A stretch of DNA of 14,224 nt from CAJPST01 sp041795785 (GTDB lineage: Bacteria; Pseudomonadota; Gammaproteobacteria; Enterobacterales; Pasteurellaceae): the NCBI GenBank assembly GCA_041795785.1, contig JBHBXR010000219.1:1-14224 (forward strand). Reading direction: 5' to 3'. The notes below the pieces were generated by a model, which saw nothing but the letters and a program-made list of their open reading frames with translations, was not told where the DNA came from and ran no database searches. Of this stretch, positions 6,842 through 12,483 are shown piece by piece (positions within the stretch are counted from its first letter, which is position 1; each line of letters begins with the position of its first letter). A program made the translations under genes and the position numbers.

Positions 6842-7046
6842 AACGCCATACGATTCTCGTATGGCGTTAGATTGCTGACAAAGCTCATCTTTGAGAAATA
6901 ACCTAGCACGAGCCGTGCTAGGTTCATTAAGCCCAGCCCCGCAGGGGCTGAATGGAAGAGCCGCAGAGCGGCTCAGATTAAGTAACCCTATACGGCTCGT
7001 ATAGGGTTTGTCAACGCTCTGACGCCATACGATTCTCGTATGGCGT
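6842..7046. repeat. Array of six perfect triloop palindromes
   Basis: In the yfcH/fbp convergent gap six perfect hairpins lie in 205 nt, every one with a 3-nt loop. H1 6842-6868: stem AACGCCATACGA, loop TTC. H2 6900-6924: AACCTAGCACG, loop AGC. H3 6934-6950: CAGCCCC, loop GCA. H4 6958-6974: GAGCCGC, loop AGA. H5 6984-7008: AACCCTATACG, loop GCT. H6 7022-7046: ACGCCATACGA, loop TTC. Loop centres are 57, 30, 24, 30 and 38 nt apart. A weaker stem, CAAAG/CTTTG (6879-6893), falls between H1 and H2. H1, H2, H5 and H6 share an ACG...CGT cap and mostly AA/TT ends. H3 and H4 share AGCC...GGCT arms and CGCAG across the centre. None has a T-tract. It does not look like CRISPR (no unique spacers of constant length), REP or ERIC as I know them. 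Function unknown. Confidence 0.85.
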
Positions 7047-7094
7047 TGAAAATGAGCATTGTGCAACTACTAGATATGTACTAAGCAGCCAAAA

Positions 7095-8099
7095 TTATTT
7101 CGCATATTCGCGCATAAAACTTTGCGCTTTTTCCACCATCTCTTTAGAACCTAAAAACAGCGGTGAGCGTTGGTGAAGTGCGGTCGGTTTTATGTCTAAA
7201 ATCCGATTATAACCGTCAGTGGCAATGCCGCCCGCCTGTTCGGCAAGAAACGCCATCGGGTTGCCTTCGTATAATAAACGCAACTTTCCGTTCGGATAAT
7301 TGGTGGCGTTCGGATAAATATAAATGCCGCCTTTTAACATATTGCGGTGGAAGTCGGACACCAAAGAGCCGATATAGCGGGAGGTATAAGGTCGGTTAGT
7401 GGCTTTGTCTTCTTCTTGGCAATATTTAATGTATTTTTTCACACCCATTGGGAATTTGAGATATTGCCCTTCATTGATAGAATAAATTTTGCCGGACGGC
7501 GGAATCTGGATATTTTCATGGGATAAGCAGAATACGCCCAATGAAGGATCGTATGTAAAACCGTTCACGCCGTTGCCGGTGGTATAAACCAACATGGTGG
7601 ACGAGCCATACACCACATAACCGGCGGCGACCTGTTGATTACCGGGTTGCATGAAATCTTCCAAAGTGACGGGCGTGCCAATCGGTGAAACGCGACGATA
7701 AATGGAAAAAATCGTGCCGACCGCCACGTTAACGTCAATATTGGATGAACCGTCCAGCGGATCGGTTAAAATCACATAACGCGCATTGCGTCCGCGCTCC
7801 GTATCAAAAGCCACGAAGTTTTCCTCTTCTTCCGATGCAAAGCCTGCCACTTCTTCACGCGCCATTAACGCCCGTTTCATAGTATTATTGGCAAATACAT
7901 CCAGCTTCATTTGCGCTTCGCCTTGCACGTTTTCATTGCCGGCGTTGCCTAAAATATCGGCGGTTAACCCCGCGCGATTAATGTCGCGATGGATAATCTT
8001 CGCCACCAGTCGGATAGAAGATAAAATCCCGGTCAATGCCCCTTTTGCTTGTGGGTAATCCGCTTGTTTTTCAACAATAAATTCGCCTAATGTTTTCAT
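7095..8099 (-). CDS. fbp: Fructose-1,6-bisphosphatase, class I
   Basis: A 334-residue class I fructose-1,6-bisphosphatase that hydrolyses fructose 1,6-bisphosphate to fructose 6-phosphate and phosphate, the committed step of gluconeogenesis in the cytoplasm. The metal and phosphate site DPLDGSSNID lies at 113-122, preceded by the acidic SEEEEN stretch (89-94), whose glutamates should help bind Mg. The substrate segment KLRLLYEGNPMAFLAEQAGG is near 272-291. Length matches the E. coli enzyme (332). The ATG follows AAAGGA at six bases. It is divergent from mpl, with a CRP-like site in the shared upstream region. The 3' end faces the palindrome array and has no T-tailed terminator of its own. Confidence 0.97.
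   Translation of the reverse strand: MKTLGEFIVEKQADYPQAKGALTGILSSIRLVAKIIHRDINRAGLTADILGNAGNENVQGEAQMKLDVFANNTMKRALMAREEVAGFASEEEENFVAFDTERGRNARYVILTDPLDGSSNIDVNVAVGTIFSIYRRVSPIGTPVTLEDFMQPGNQQVAAGYVVYGSSTMLVYTTGNGVNGFTYDPSLGVFCLSHENIQIPPSGKIYSINEGQYLKFPMGVKKYIKYCQEEDKATNRPYTSRYIGSLVSDFHRNMLKGGIYIYPNATNYPNGKLRLLYEGNPMAFLAEQAGGIATDGYNRILDIKPTALHQRSPLFLGSKEMVEKAQSFMREYAK
7176..7184 (+). repeat. DNA uptake signal sequence inside fbp
   Basis: Exact AAGTGCGGT, on the strand opposite to the fbp coding strand and within its C-terminal codons. Confidence 0.75.
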
Positions 8100-8147
8100 A
8101 TTTTGTCCTTTAATGATGAATGATTTACTCTATCGGTAACTTGATTT

Positions 8148-8153
8148 ATTATA
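8148..8153 (-). promoter_or_regulatory. Candidate fbp -10 element
   Basis: A perfect TATAAT on the minus strand (plus ATTATA), with no good -35 at the right spacing (TACTAC at 17 nt). This is the pattern of an activator-dependent promoter. The predicted start near 8141 gives a leader of about 41 nt. Confidence 0.5.
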
Positions 8154-8190
8154 GCCACTTCGCTTTATCAGTAGTAAAGTTAAATGTTCA

Positions 8191-8212
8191 CAATGTGATC
8201 TGTGACACATTT
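8191..8212. promoter_or_regulatory. Likely CRP-binding site between fbp and mpl
   Basis: TGTGA-TCTGTG-ACACA (8194-8209), flanked by AA and TTT, matches the TGTGA-N6-TCACA consensus in 9 of 10 core positions. Its centre is about 61 bp upstream of the predicted fbp start, a classical class I CRP position. Regulation of mpl by the same site is possible but less likely. Confidence 0.6.
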
Positions 8213-8252
8213 TTTATTAAATTTAAAGACATAAATTAAAAGAGACGAACAA

Positions 8253-9641
8253 ATGAGTGAAAAGCATATACATATTCTCGGAATATGCGGCACATTTATG
8301 GGGGGCCTAGCGATTATCGCTAAACAAATGGGATTTCATGTGACGGGATCGGATATCAATGTTTATCCGCCGATGTCCACGTTTTTGGAAGAAAGCGGAA
8401 TTGAAATCATACCGCACTTTGAGCCCGACCAATTACAACCTGCACCCGATATGGTCATTATCGGCAATGCCATGAAACGCGGCAATCCGTGTGTAGAATA
8501 TGTATTGGAAAACAACTTGCCTTACACCTCCGGCCCGCAGTGGTTGCACGATAATTTATTGCGGAATCGTTGGGTTTTTGCCGTTTCGGGTACGCACGGT
8601 AAAACCACGACGACGGGAATGTTAACGTGGATTTTGGAACAAAACGGATTGGAGCCGGGTTTTTTAGTGGGCGGTATCGCCGGCAACTTCGGCGTATCTT
8701 CCCGTTTGGGCAACAGTCAATATTTTGTGATTGAAGCGGATGAATATGATACGGCGTTTTTCGATAAACGTTCCAAATTTGTTCATTACAATCCGAAAAC
8801 GTTAATTATCAATAATATCAGCTTTGATCATGCGGATATTTTTGATGATTTAAAAGCCATTCAGCGCCAATTTCACCATATGATCAGAACCATGTCCGCT
8901 AACGGATTGGTGCTTTCCAACGCGAACGAACAAAGCGTGAAAGAAACTCTGGATATGGGTTGTTGGTCGCAGAAACAGTTTTTAGGCAACGAACAGGAAT
9001 GGTATGCGGAGCGGATTAGCAATGACAGCAGCCATTTTGCCGTATTTCATCACGGTGAAAAAGTTGCTGAAGTGCAATGGAATATTGTCGGGCAGCACAA
9101 TATGCACAATGCGTTAATGGCAATCGCAGCGGCACATCATGCCGGTGTGACCATTGAGAATGCCTGCAAAGCCTTAGCTACTTTCGTTAATGCCAAACGT
9201 CGCTTGGAAGTAAAAGGGGAAGTAAACGGCATTACGGTTTATGATGATTTCGCCCATCATCCGGAAGCGATTCAAGCAACCCTCACCGCCTTACGTGATA
9301 AAGTAGGTGGTGGTGTTCGCATTCTCGCCGTATTGGAGCCACGTTCCAATACCATGAAAATGGGCGTACATAAAGATGAGATCGCGCCGTCGTTAGTGCG
9401 AGCGGATTACACCTTTTTATTACAGCCGGACAATATTCCGTGGGAAGTGGTGGAAATCGCCAACAAATGCGTGCAACCGGCAAAATGGACGGCGCACTTG
9501 GATACTTTAGTGGATTTAATCGTAGAAGAGGCTAAACCGACGGATCATATTCTGGTGATGTCTAACGGTAGCTTCGGCGGTATTCATCAAAAATTATTGG
9601 ATAAACTGGCACAAAAAAACGCTGAAACCTATCTGACCTAA
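8253..9641 (+). CDS. mpl: UDP-MurNAc:tripeptide ligase Mpl, murein recycling
   Basis: A 462-residue Mur ligase that joins the recycled tripeptide L-Ala-gamma-D-Glu-meso-DAP to UDP-MurNAc with ATP, feeding cell-wall fragments back into murein synthesis in the cytoplasm. The N-terminal UDP-binding domain begins HILGICGTFMGG (6-18), the Mpl form of the MurC-like start. The ATP P-loop is SGTHGKTTTTGM (112-123, Lys117). Later come GGIAGNFGVSS (140-150), EADEYDTAFFDKR (161-173), the central-domain FDHADIF, and the Mpl-type DDFAHHPEAI (331-340). The length and the GICGTFMGG start separate it from MurC. Its ribosome site is weak (AGAGA). It is monocistronic with its own terminator. Confidence 0.95.
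   Translation: MSEKHIHILGICGTFMGGLAIIAKQMGFHVTGSDINVYPPMSTFLEESGIEIIPHFEPDQLQPAPDMVIIGNAMKRGNPCVEYVLENNLPYTSGPQWLHDNLLRNRWVFAVSGTHGKTTTTGMLTWILEQNGLEPGFLVGGIAGNFGVSSRLGNSQYFVIEADEYDTAFFDKRSKFVHYNPKTLIINNISFDHADIFDDLKAIQRQFHHMIRTMSANGLVLSNANEQSVKETLDMGCWSQKQFLGNEQEWYAERISNDSSHFAVFHHGEKVAEVQWNIVGQHNMHNALMAIAAAHHAGVTIENACKALATFVNAKRRLEVKGEVNGITVYDDFAHHPEAIQATLTALRDKVGGGVRILAVLEPRSNTMKMGVHKDEIAPSLVRADYTFLLQPDNIPWEVVEIANKCVQPAKWTAHLDTLVDLIVEEAKPTDHILVMSNGSFGGIHQKLLDKLAQKNAETYLT
8411..8419 (-). repeat. DNA uptake signal sequence inside mpl
   Basis: Exact reverse-orientation 9-mer (ACCGCACTT) within the N-terminal domain codons. Confidence 0.75.
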
Positions 9642-9663
9642 TTGAAAAATAAGCGTTTTTTCG

Positions 9664-9672
9664 ACCGCACTT
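9664..9672 (-). repeat. DNA uptake signal sequence after mpl
   Basis: Exact reverse-orientation 9-mer (ACCGCACTT) 22 bp beyond the mpl stop codon, just before the mpl terminator. Confidence 0.8.
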
Positions 9673-9685
9673 TTTATTGTCAAAC

Positions 9686-9711
9686 GATGCGATCTACGGA
9701 TCGCATTTTTT
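9686..9711 (+). terminator. Rho-independent terminator of mpl
   Basis: ATGCGATC (9687-9694) pairs perfectly with GATCGCAT (9699-9706) around loop TACG. A G-U extension is possible at the base, and a T-tract to 9711 follows. Confidence 0.85.
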
Positions 9712-9768
9712 ATCGGCAAAATTAATTGTCCGATTTGGCAAATAAAGCGTGTTATTTTTTGCATATGC

Positions 9769-9799
9769 TGTTACTATGCTCGTTGCTTACATAAGCAAC
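9769..9799 (+). promoter_or_regulatory. Candidate cspD promoter and 5'-end hairpin
   Basis: TGTTACTAT (9769-9777) fits an extended -10 element. GTTGCTT (9782-9788) and AAGCAAC (9793-9799) form a 7-bp stem around ACAT. With a start near 9784 the stem would lie at or near the 5' end of the mRNA, where such stems protect transcripts. The leader would then be about 112 nt, long as is usual for cold-shock genes. Promoter placement is inferred. Confidence 0.35.
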
Positions 9800-9895
9800 A
9801 ATGGATATCTACATAATCTACATAATTGCGTTTTATCACAATCATCACGTTATTAGCTATCTCAATATTTATACAAAGTTTTTAGGATTCAAGCA

Positions 9896-10105
9896 ATGTC
9901 TCAAATGAACGGAACCGTTAAATGGTTCAACGATACAAAAGGATTTGGTTTTTTACAAGCAGAAACAGGTGAAGAAGTGTTCGTACATTTCTCAGCCATC
10001 AAGAGCGATGGATTTCGTAGCTTGAAAGATGGGCAAAAAGTAACCTTCGATGTGGTTGATGATAAACGCGGTAAAAAAGCGGACAACGTCGTTGTCGTAG
10101 CATAA
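9896..10105 (+). CDS. cspD: Cold-shock domain protein, CspD-like
   Basis: A 69-residue single-domain cold-shock protein (five-stranded OB fold) that binds single-stranded nucleic acid. RNP1-type KGFGFL (16-21) and RNP2-type VFVHF (28-32) are both present, with Trp10 and the aromatic cluster intact. The C-terminus (DDKRGKKADNVVVV) is typical of the family. Length and sequence resemble Haemophilus CspD more than CspA; whether it acts in cold shock or stationary phase cannot be told from sequence. The start is preceded by AGGA at eight bases. It is monocistronic, with a long A/T-rich leader and its own terminator. Confidence 0.9.
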   Translation: MSQMNGTVKWFNDTKGFGFLQAETGEEVFVHFSAIKSDGFRSLKDGQKVTFDVVDDKRGKKADNVVVVA

Positions 10106-10125
10106 CCGATTACTTTTTCGGGAAG

Positions 10126-10149
10126 AAGCTGCCTTAGGGCGGCTTTTTT
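10126..10149 (+). terminator. Rho-independent terminator of cspD
   Basis: AAGCTGCC pairs with GGCGGCTT (one G-U pair) around loop TTAG, followed by T residues. It begins 20 bp after the stop codon. Confidence 0.85.
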
Positions 10150-10191
10150 ATGTGCTGAATAAATTGGAAGTCTGTCCTTACGGATAAAAAC

Positions 10192-10227
10192 AAAAAGGCG
10201 TTGACTTTTTATCATCAACGCCTTTTT
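10192..10227 (-). terminator. Terminator of the initiator tRNA gene
   Basis: AAAAAGGCGTTGA and TCAACGCCTTTTT are perfect inverted repeats around a 10-nt loop. The hairpin lies just past the encoded CCA end of the minus-strand tRNA gene. A/T tracts on both sides mean it could also back up the cspD terminator. Confidence 0.85.
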
Positions 10228-10233
10228 TAAATC

Positions 10234-10310
10234 TGGTTGCGGGGGCCGGATTTGAACCGACGGCCTTCGGGTTATGAGCCCGACGAGCTACCAAGCTGCT
10301 CCACCCCGCG
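10234..10310 (-). tRNA. Initiator tRNA-fMet (anticodon CAU)
   Basis: A 77-nt tRNA on the minus strand with an encoded CCA end (plus TGG, 10234-10236). The 5' end reads CGCGGGGTGGAGCAGC and the anticodon CAT lies at plus 10274-10276. Initiator hallmarks are present: C1 faces A72 without pairing, and the anticodon stem has three consecutive G-C pairs (TCGGG...CCCGA). It matches the E. coli initiator nearly base for base, differing in the D-loop and at the top of the variable region. It stands alone rather than in a tRNA cluster, with its own promoter and terminator. Confidence 0.97.
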
Positions 10311-10323
10311 TCTGAGGTGGCGT

Positions 10324-10351
10324 AATATACGCTTTTTAAAAATGATTGCAA
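10324..10351 (-). promoter_or_regulatory. Promoter of the initiator tRNA gene
   Basis: On the minus strand TTGCAA (plus 10346-10351) and TATATT (plus 10324-10329, 5/6 match) are 16 nt apart. The predicted start near 10317 leaves about 7 nt of leader. The start region is fairly G/C rich, as in many stringently controlled stable-RNA promoters. Confidence 0.6.
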
Positions 10352-10458
10352 GAAAAAATTTTGTTTTTATCGTTTGGTTGCACTAAAAACAAACAATGAG
10401 TTGATTTTTTCAACATTTTATAAAAGTTAGGTTGGTATAGAATAACGAAAAAAAGATT

Positions 10459-10478
10459 AGTCCGTTATCGGCTTTTTT
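10459..10478. terminator. Weak terminator-like hairpin upstream of mltA
   Basis: AG-CCG (10459-10464, one bulged T) pairs with CGGCT (10469-10473) around loop TTAT. Ts follow on the plus strand and an A-tract lies 5' of it. The stem is short. It could be a leader attenuator of mltA or simply a chance fold; I could not find a convincing mltA promoter in 10311-10525. Confidence 0.25.
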
Positions 10479-10525
10479 GATAGCATATAGCCCTTTCAAT
10501 CTCGGGATAATTATTAGGATTTAAA

Positions 10526-11626
10526 ATGCGTTTTACTTATAAAGTGACCACATTATTGGCAATTGCCTTATTGGCGGCTTGTAGTTCCGGTCAGCCGACA
10601 CAACAAGGCAAAAGCAATACAGTTTCAGGGGACATTGATAAGCAGAAATTCGGCGCCAAATATCAAGGACGCAGTTACAGCAGCTCGGTCTTTACCAGCG
10701 TGCCGACGGTGGAAAATCAAAGTGCGGTCGTAAATCAGGGCGATTTTTTAACTCAACTGTCCAACGTTCGTAGCTATTCGGGCAAGATCACTTCGGCCTT
10801 TGCCGATAATTACGGCAAAATCAGCCAATGGGTGTTGGCAGGCGCCGATGTGAAGGATTTGGCGAATTACGGCATTCGCCCTCAGATAATGGCGGGGGAA
10901 GATGGTTATCAAAACGTGTTGATGACCGGTTATTATTCACCGGTGATTCATGCCCGTCGTACGGCGCAGGCGCAGTATAATCAGCCGATCTATGCTATGC
11001 CGAAGCATAAACGTTTTACGCGCGCGCAAATTTATGCGGGCGCCTTGGCGGGCAAAGGGTTGGAATTGGCATACAGCGATTCCATGTTGGATAACTTCCT
11101 GCTGGGCGTGCAAGGCAGCGGTTATGTGGATTTCGGTGACGGACGTTTGAACTATTTCGCTTATGCGGGACAAAACGGTTTTCAATATGCCAGTATCGGG
11201 CGCTTGTTAGTGGAAGACGGTGAAATCGAGAAGGAAAAAATGTCCATTCAGGCTATCCGCGATTGGGCGAAACGCAATCCGTCGCGTTTACAGTCGTTAT
11301 TGGAACGTAATCCGTCTTATGTGTTCTTTAAAAACGATCCTTACGGCAAAGTGAAAGGTTCGGCGGGCGTGCCTTTAGTACCGATGGCGGCAGTGGCCTC
11401 CGATCGTAATTTGGTGCCGTCCGGTTCGGTTTTATTGGTGGAAGTGCCGCAAATCGATTACAACGGCAATTGGACGGGTGAACATCAACTGCATTTAATG
11501 GTGGCGCTGGACGTGGGCGGTGCGGTGAAAGGTCATCATTTCGATTTATACCGCGGCATCGGTGATGAAGCCGGTCATATTTCAGGCTTATCCAAACACT
11601 ACGGACGGGTTTGGGTGTTGCGCTGA
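10526..11626 (+). CDS. mltA: Membrane-bound lytic murein transglycosylase A
   Basis: A 366-residue outer-membrane lipoprotein that cleaves the MurNAc-GlcNAc bond of murein with formation of 1,6-anhydro ends. The signal peptide ends in the lipobox LAAC, with Cys19 as the lipidation site and Ser at +2, which favours outer-membrane sorting. The MltA beta-barrel domain includes GYYSPVIHARR (135-145), QGSGYVDFGDG (196-206) and RNPSYVFFK (261-269). The C-terminal 3D domain carries three conserved aspartates near 329, 340 and 347 (ALDVGGAVKGHHFDLYRGIG), the first in the position of the catalytic Asp. The ATG follows AGGA at six bases. The stop codon overlaps the tcdA start. An uptake signal lies in its 5' third. 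Confidence 0.95.
   Translation: MRFTYKVTTLLAIALLAACSSGQPTQQGKSNTVSGDIDKQKFGAKYQGRSYSSSVFTSVPTVENQSAVVNQGDFLTQLSNVRSYSGKITSAFADNYGKISQWVLAGADVKDLANYGIRPQIMAGEDGYQNVLMTGYYSPVIHARRTAQAQYNQPIYAMPKHKRFTRAQIYAGALAGKGLELAYSDSMLDNFLLGVQGSGYVDFGDGRLNYFAYAGQNGFQYASIGRLLVEDGEIEKEKMSIQAIRDWAKRNPSRLQSLLERNPSYVFFKNDPYGKVKGSAGVPLVPMAAVASDRNLVPSGSVLLVEVPQIDYNGNWTGEHQLHLMVALDVGGAVKGHHFDLYRGIGDEAGHISGLSKHYGRVWVLR
10720..10728 (+). repeat. DNA uptake signal sequence inside mltA
   Basis: Exact AAGTGCGGT read in frame within the mltA N-terminal domain. Confidence 0.75.
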
Positions 11627-12393
11627 TGGAACGCGTCGATAATTATCAACAACGTTTCGGCGGAATTGCCCGTTTATACGGACAAACCGCTCTTGAACGC
11701 TTACGCCAAGCGCATATTTGCGTGATCGGTATCGGCGGCGTAGGTTCTTGGGTGGTTGAAGCCTTGGCTCGTTCCGGGGTCGGCAAAATGACGTTAATTG
11801 ATATGGACGATATTTGCGTTACCAATATTAACCGCCAGCTGCCTGCGTTGACAGGCAATATCGGTAAATTAAAAACCGAGGTGATGAAAGAACGCGTACA
11901 ACATATTAATCCCGAAGCGGAAGTGCATATTATTGATGACTTTCTTTCCGTCGAGAATTTAGCCGATTATCTCAATCAAGGCTATGATTATGTAATTGAT
12001 GCCATTGATAACGTAAAAACCAAAGCGGCGCTTATTGCATATTGTAAACGGAATAAAATCAAGGTGATGGCGATTGGCGGTGCCGGCGGGCAGACGGATC
12101 CGAGTCAAATTCAAATCGCCGACTTGAGTAAAACCGTTCAGGATCCGTTACTGGCAAAAGTGCGATCGCTTTTACGCAAGAATTATCATTTCAGTCAAAA
12201 TCCGAAAAGAAAGTTCGGTATTGATTGCGTTTTTTCCACTCAACCGTTGATTTTTCCGCAAACGGAAGGCGACTGCCCCGTTTCCGCGACAATGAATTGC
12301 GCTAACGGATTCGGAGCGGCTACGATGATTACGGCGACGTTCGGTTTTTTTGCCGTTGCCCGTGTGATTGATAAATTGACCGCTAAACCGTAA
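11626..12393 (+). CDS. tcdA: tRNA threonylcarbamoyladenosine dehydratase
   Basis: A 255-residue E1/ThiF-family enzyme (also called CsdL or YgdL). It uses ATP to convert t6A at position 37 of ANN-decoding tRNAs to the cyclic form ct6A. The nucleotide site GIGGVGSW (35-42) and Asp59 in LIDMDD are typical of the ThiF fold, with TNINRQ and DAIDN following. The family-specific segments GGAGGQTDPSQIQIADLSKT and GIDCVFSTQPLIFPQ separate it from MoeB and ThiF. The C-terminus is hydrophobic, as in homologues. The start is the ATG whose A is the last base of the mltA stop (TGATG), so translation is probably coupled; an in-frame TTG 15 nt upstream inside mltA is less likely. mltA-tcdA adjacency is also found in E. 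coli. Confidence 0.94.
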   Translation: MERVDNYQQRFGGIARLYGQTALERLRQAHICVIGIGGVGSWVVEALARSGVGKMTLIDMDDICVTNINRQLPALTGNIGKLKTEVMKERVQHINPEAEVHIIDDFLSVENLADYLNQGYDYVIDAIDNVKTKAALIAYCKRNKIKVMAIGGAGGQTDPSQIQIADLSKTVQDPLLAKVRSLLRKNYHFSQNPKRKFGIDCVFSTQPLIFPQTEGDCPVSATMNCANGFGAATMITATFGFFAVARVIDKLTAKP

Positions 12394-12420
12394 CAATCTT
12401 ATTTTTTAATAAAAAAAAAG

Positions 12421-12448
12421 ATGGCAATTATTCTCAAAAAGGGATAAT
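12421..12448 (+). promoter_or_regulatory. Candidate znuA promoter
   Basis: GATAAT (12443-12448, 5/6) lies 16 nt after ATGGCA (12421-12426, 4/6). The predicted start near 12455 gives a leader of about 29 nt. I see no clear Zur-type operator (GTTATA-N-TATAAC) here. Confidence 0.35.
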
Positions 12449-12483
12449 CTAGTGCCGTTTGATTATTTTTGAAGGAGAATATC

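Noticed and set aside
6842..7046. Palindrome array as a CRISPR array
   Set aside because: The repeated units differ in sequence, the intervening segments are 7-31 nt and not of constant length, and no cas gene is nearby.
6842..7046. Palindrome array as a set of ordinary rho-independent terminators
   Set aside because: None of the six hairpins is followed by a T-tract on either strand in the way the other terminators of this window are. A termination role by another route remains open.
9901..10218. 105-codon minus-strand frame opposite cspD
   Set aside because: It is antisense to cspD and two terminators, has no family resemblance, and is explained as a shadow of the cspD codons.
10458..10471. 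TAGTCCGTTATC, identical to part of the streptococcal Cas9 tracrRNA
   Set aside because: There is no CRISPR repeat, anti-repeat or cas gene in the window, and Pasteurellaceae tracrRNAs differ from the streptococcal one. The match is 12 nt and the rest of the surrounding sequence does not fit.
11611..11625. TTG start for tcdA at 11611 and TTG start for znuA at 12469
   Set aside because: Both have a downstream ATG with better placement: the TGATG overlap for tcdA and GAAGGAG at six bases for znuA.
12394..12422. A/T-only inverted sequence between tcdA and znuA as a terminator
   Set aside because: The stem would consist almost only of A-T pairs, and the genes may be partly co-transcribed; too weak to call.
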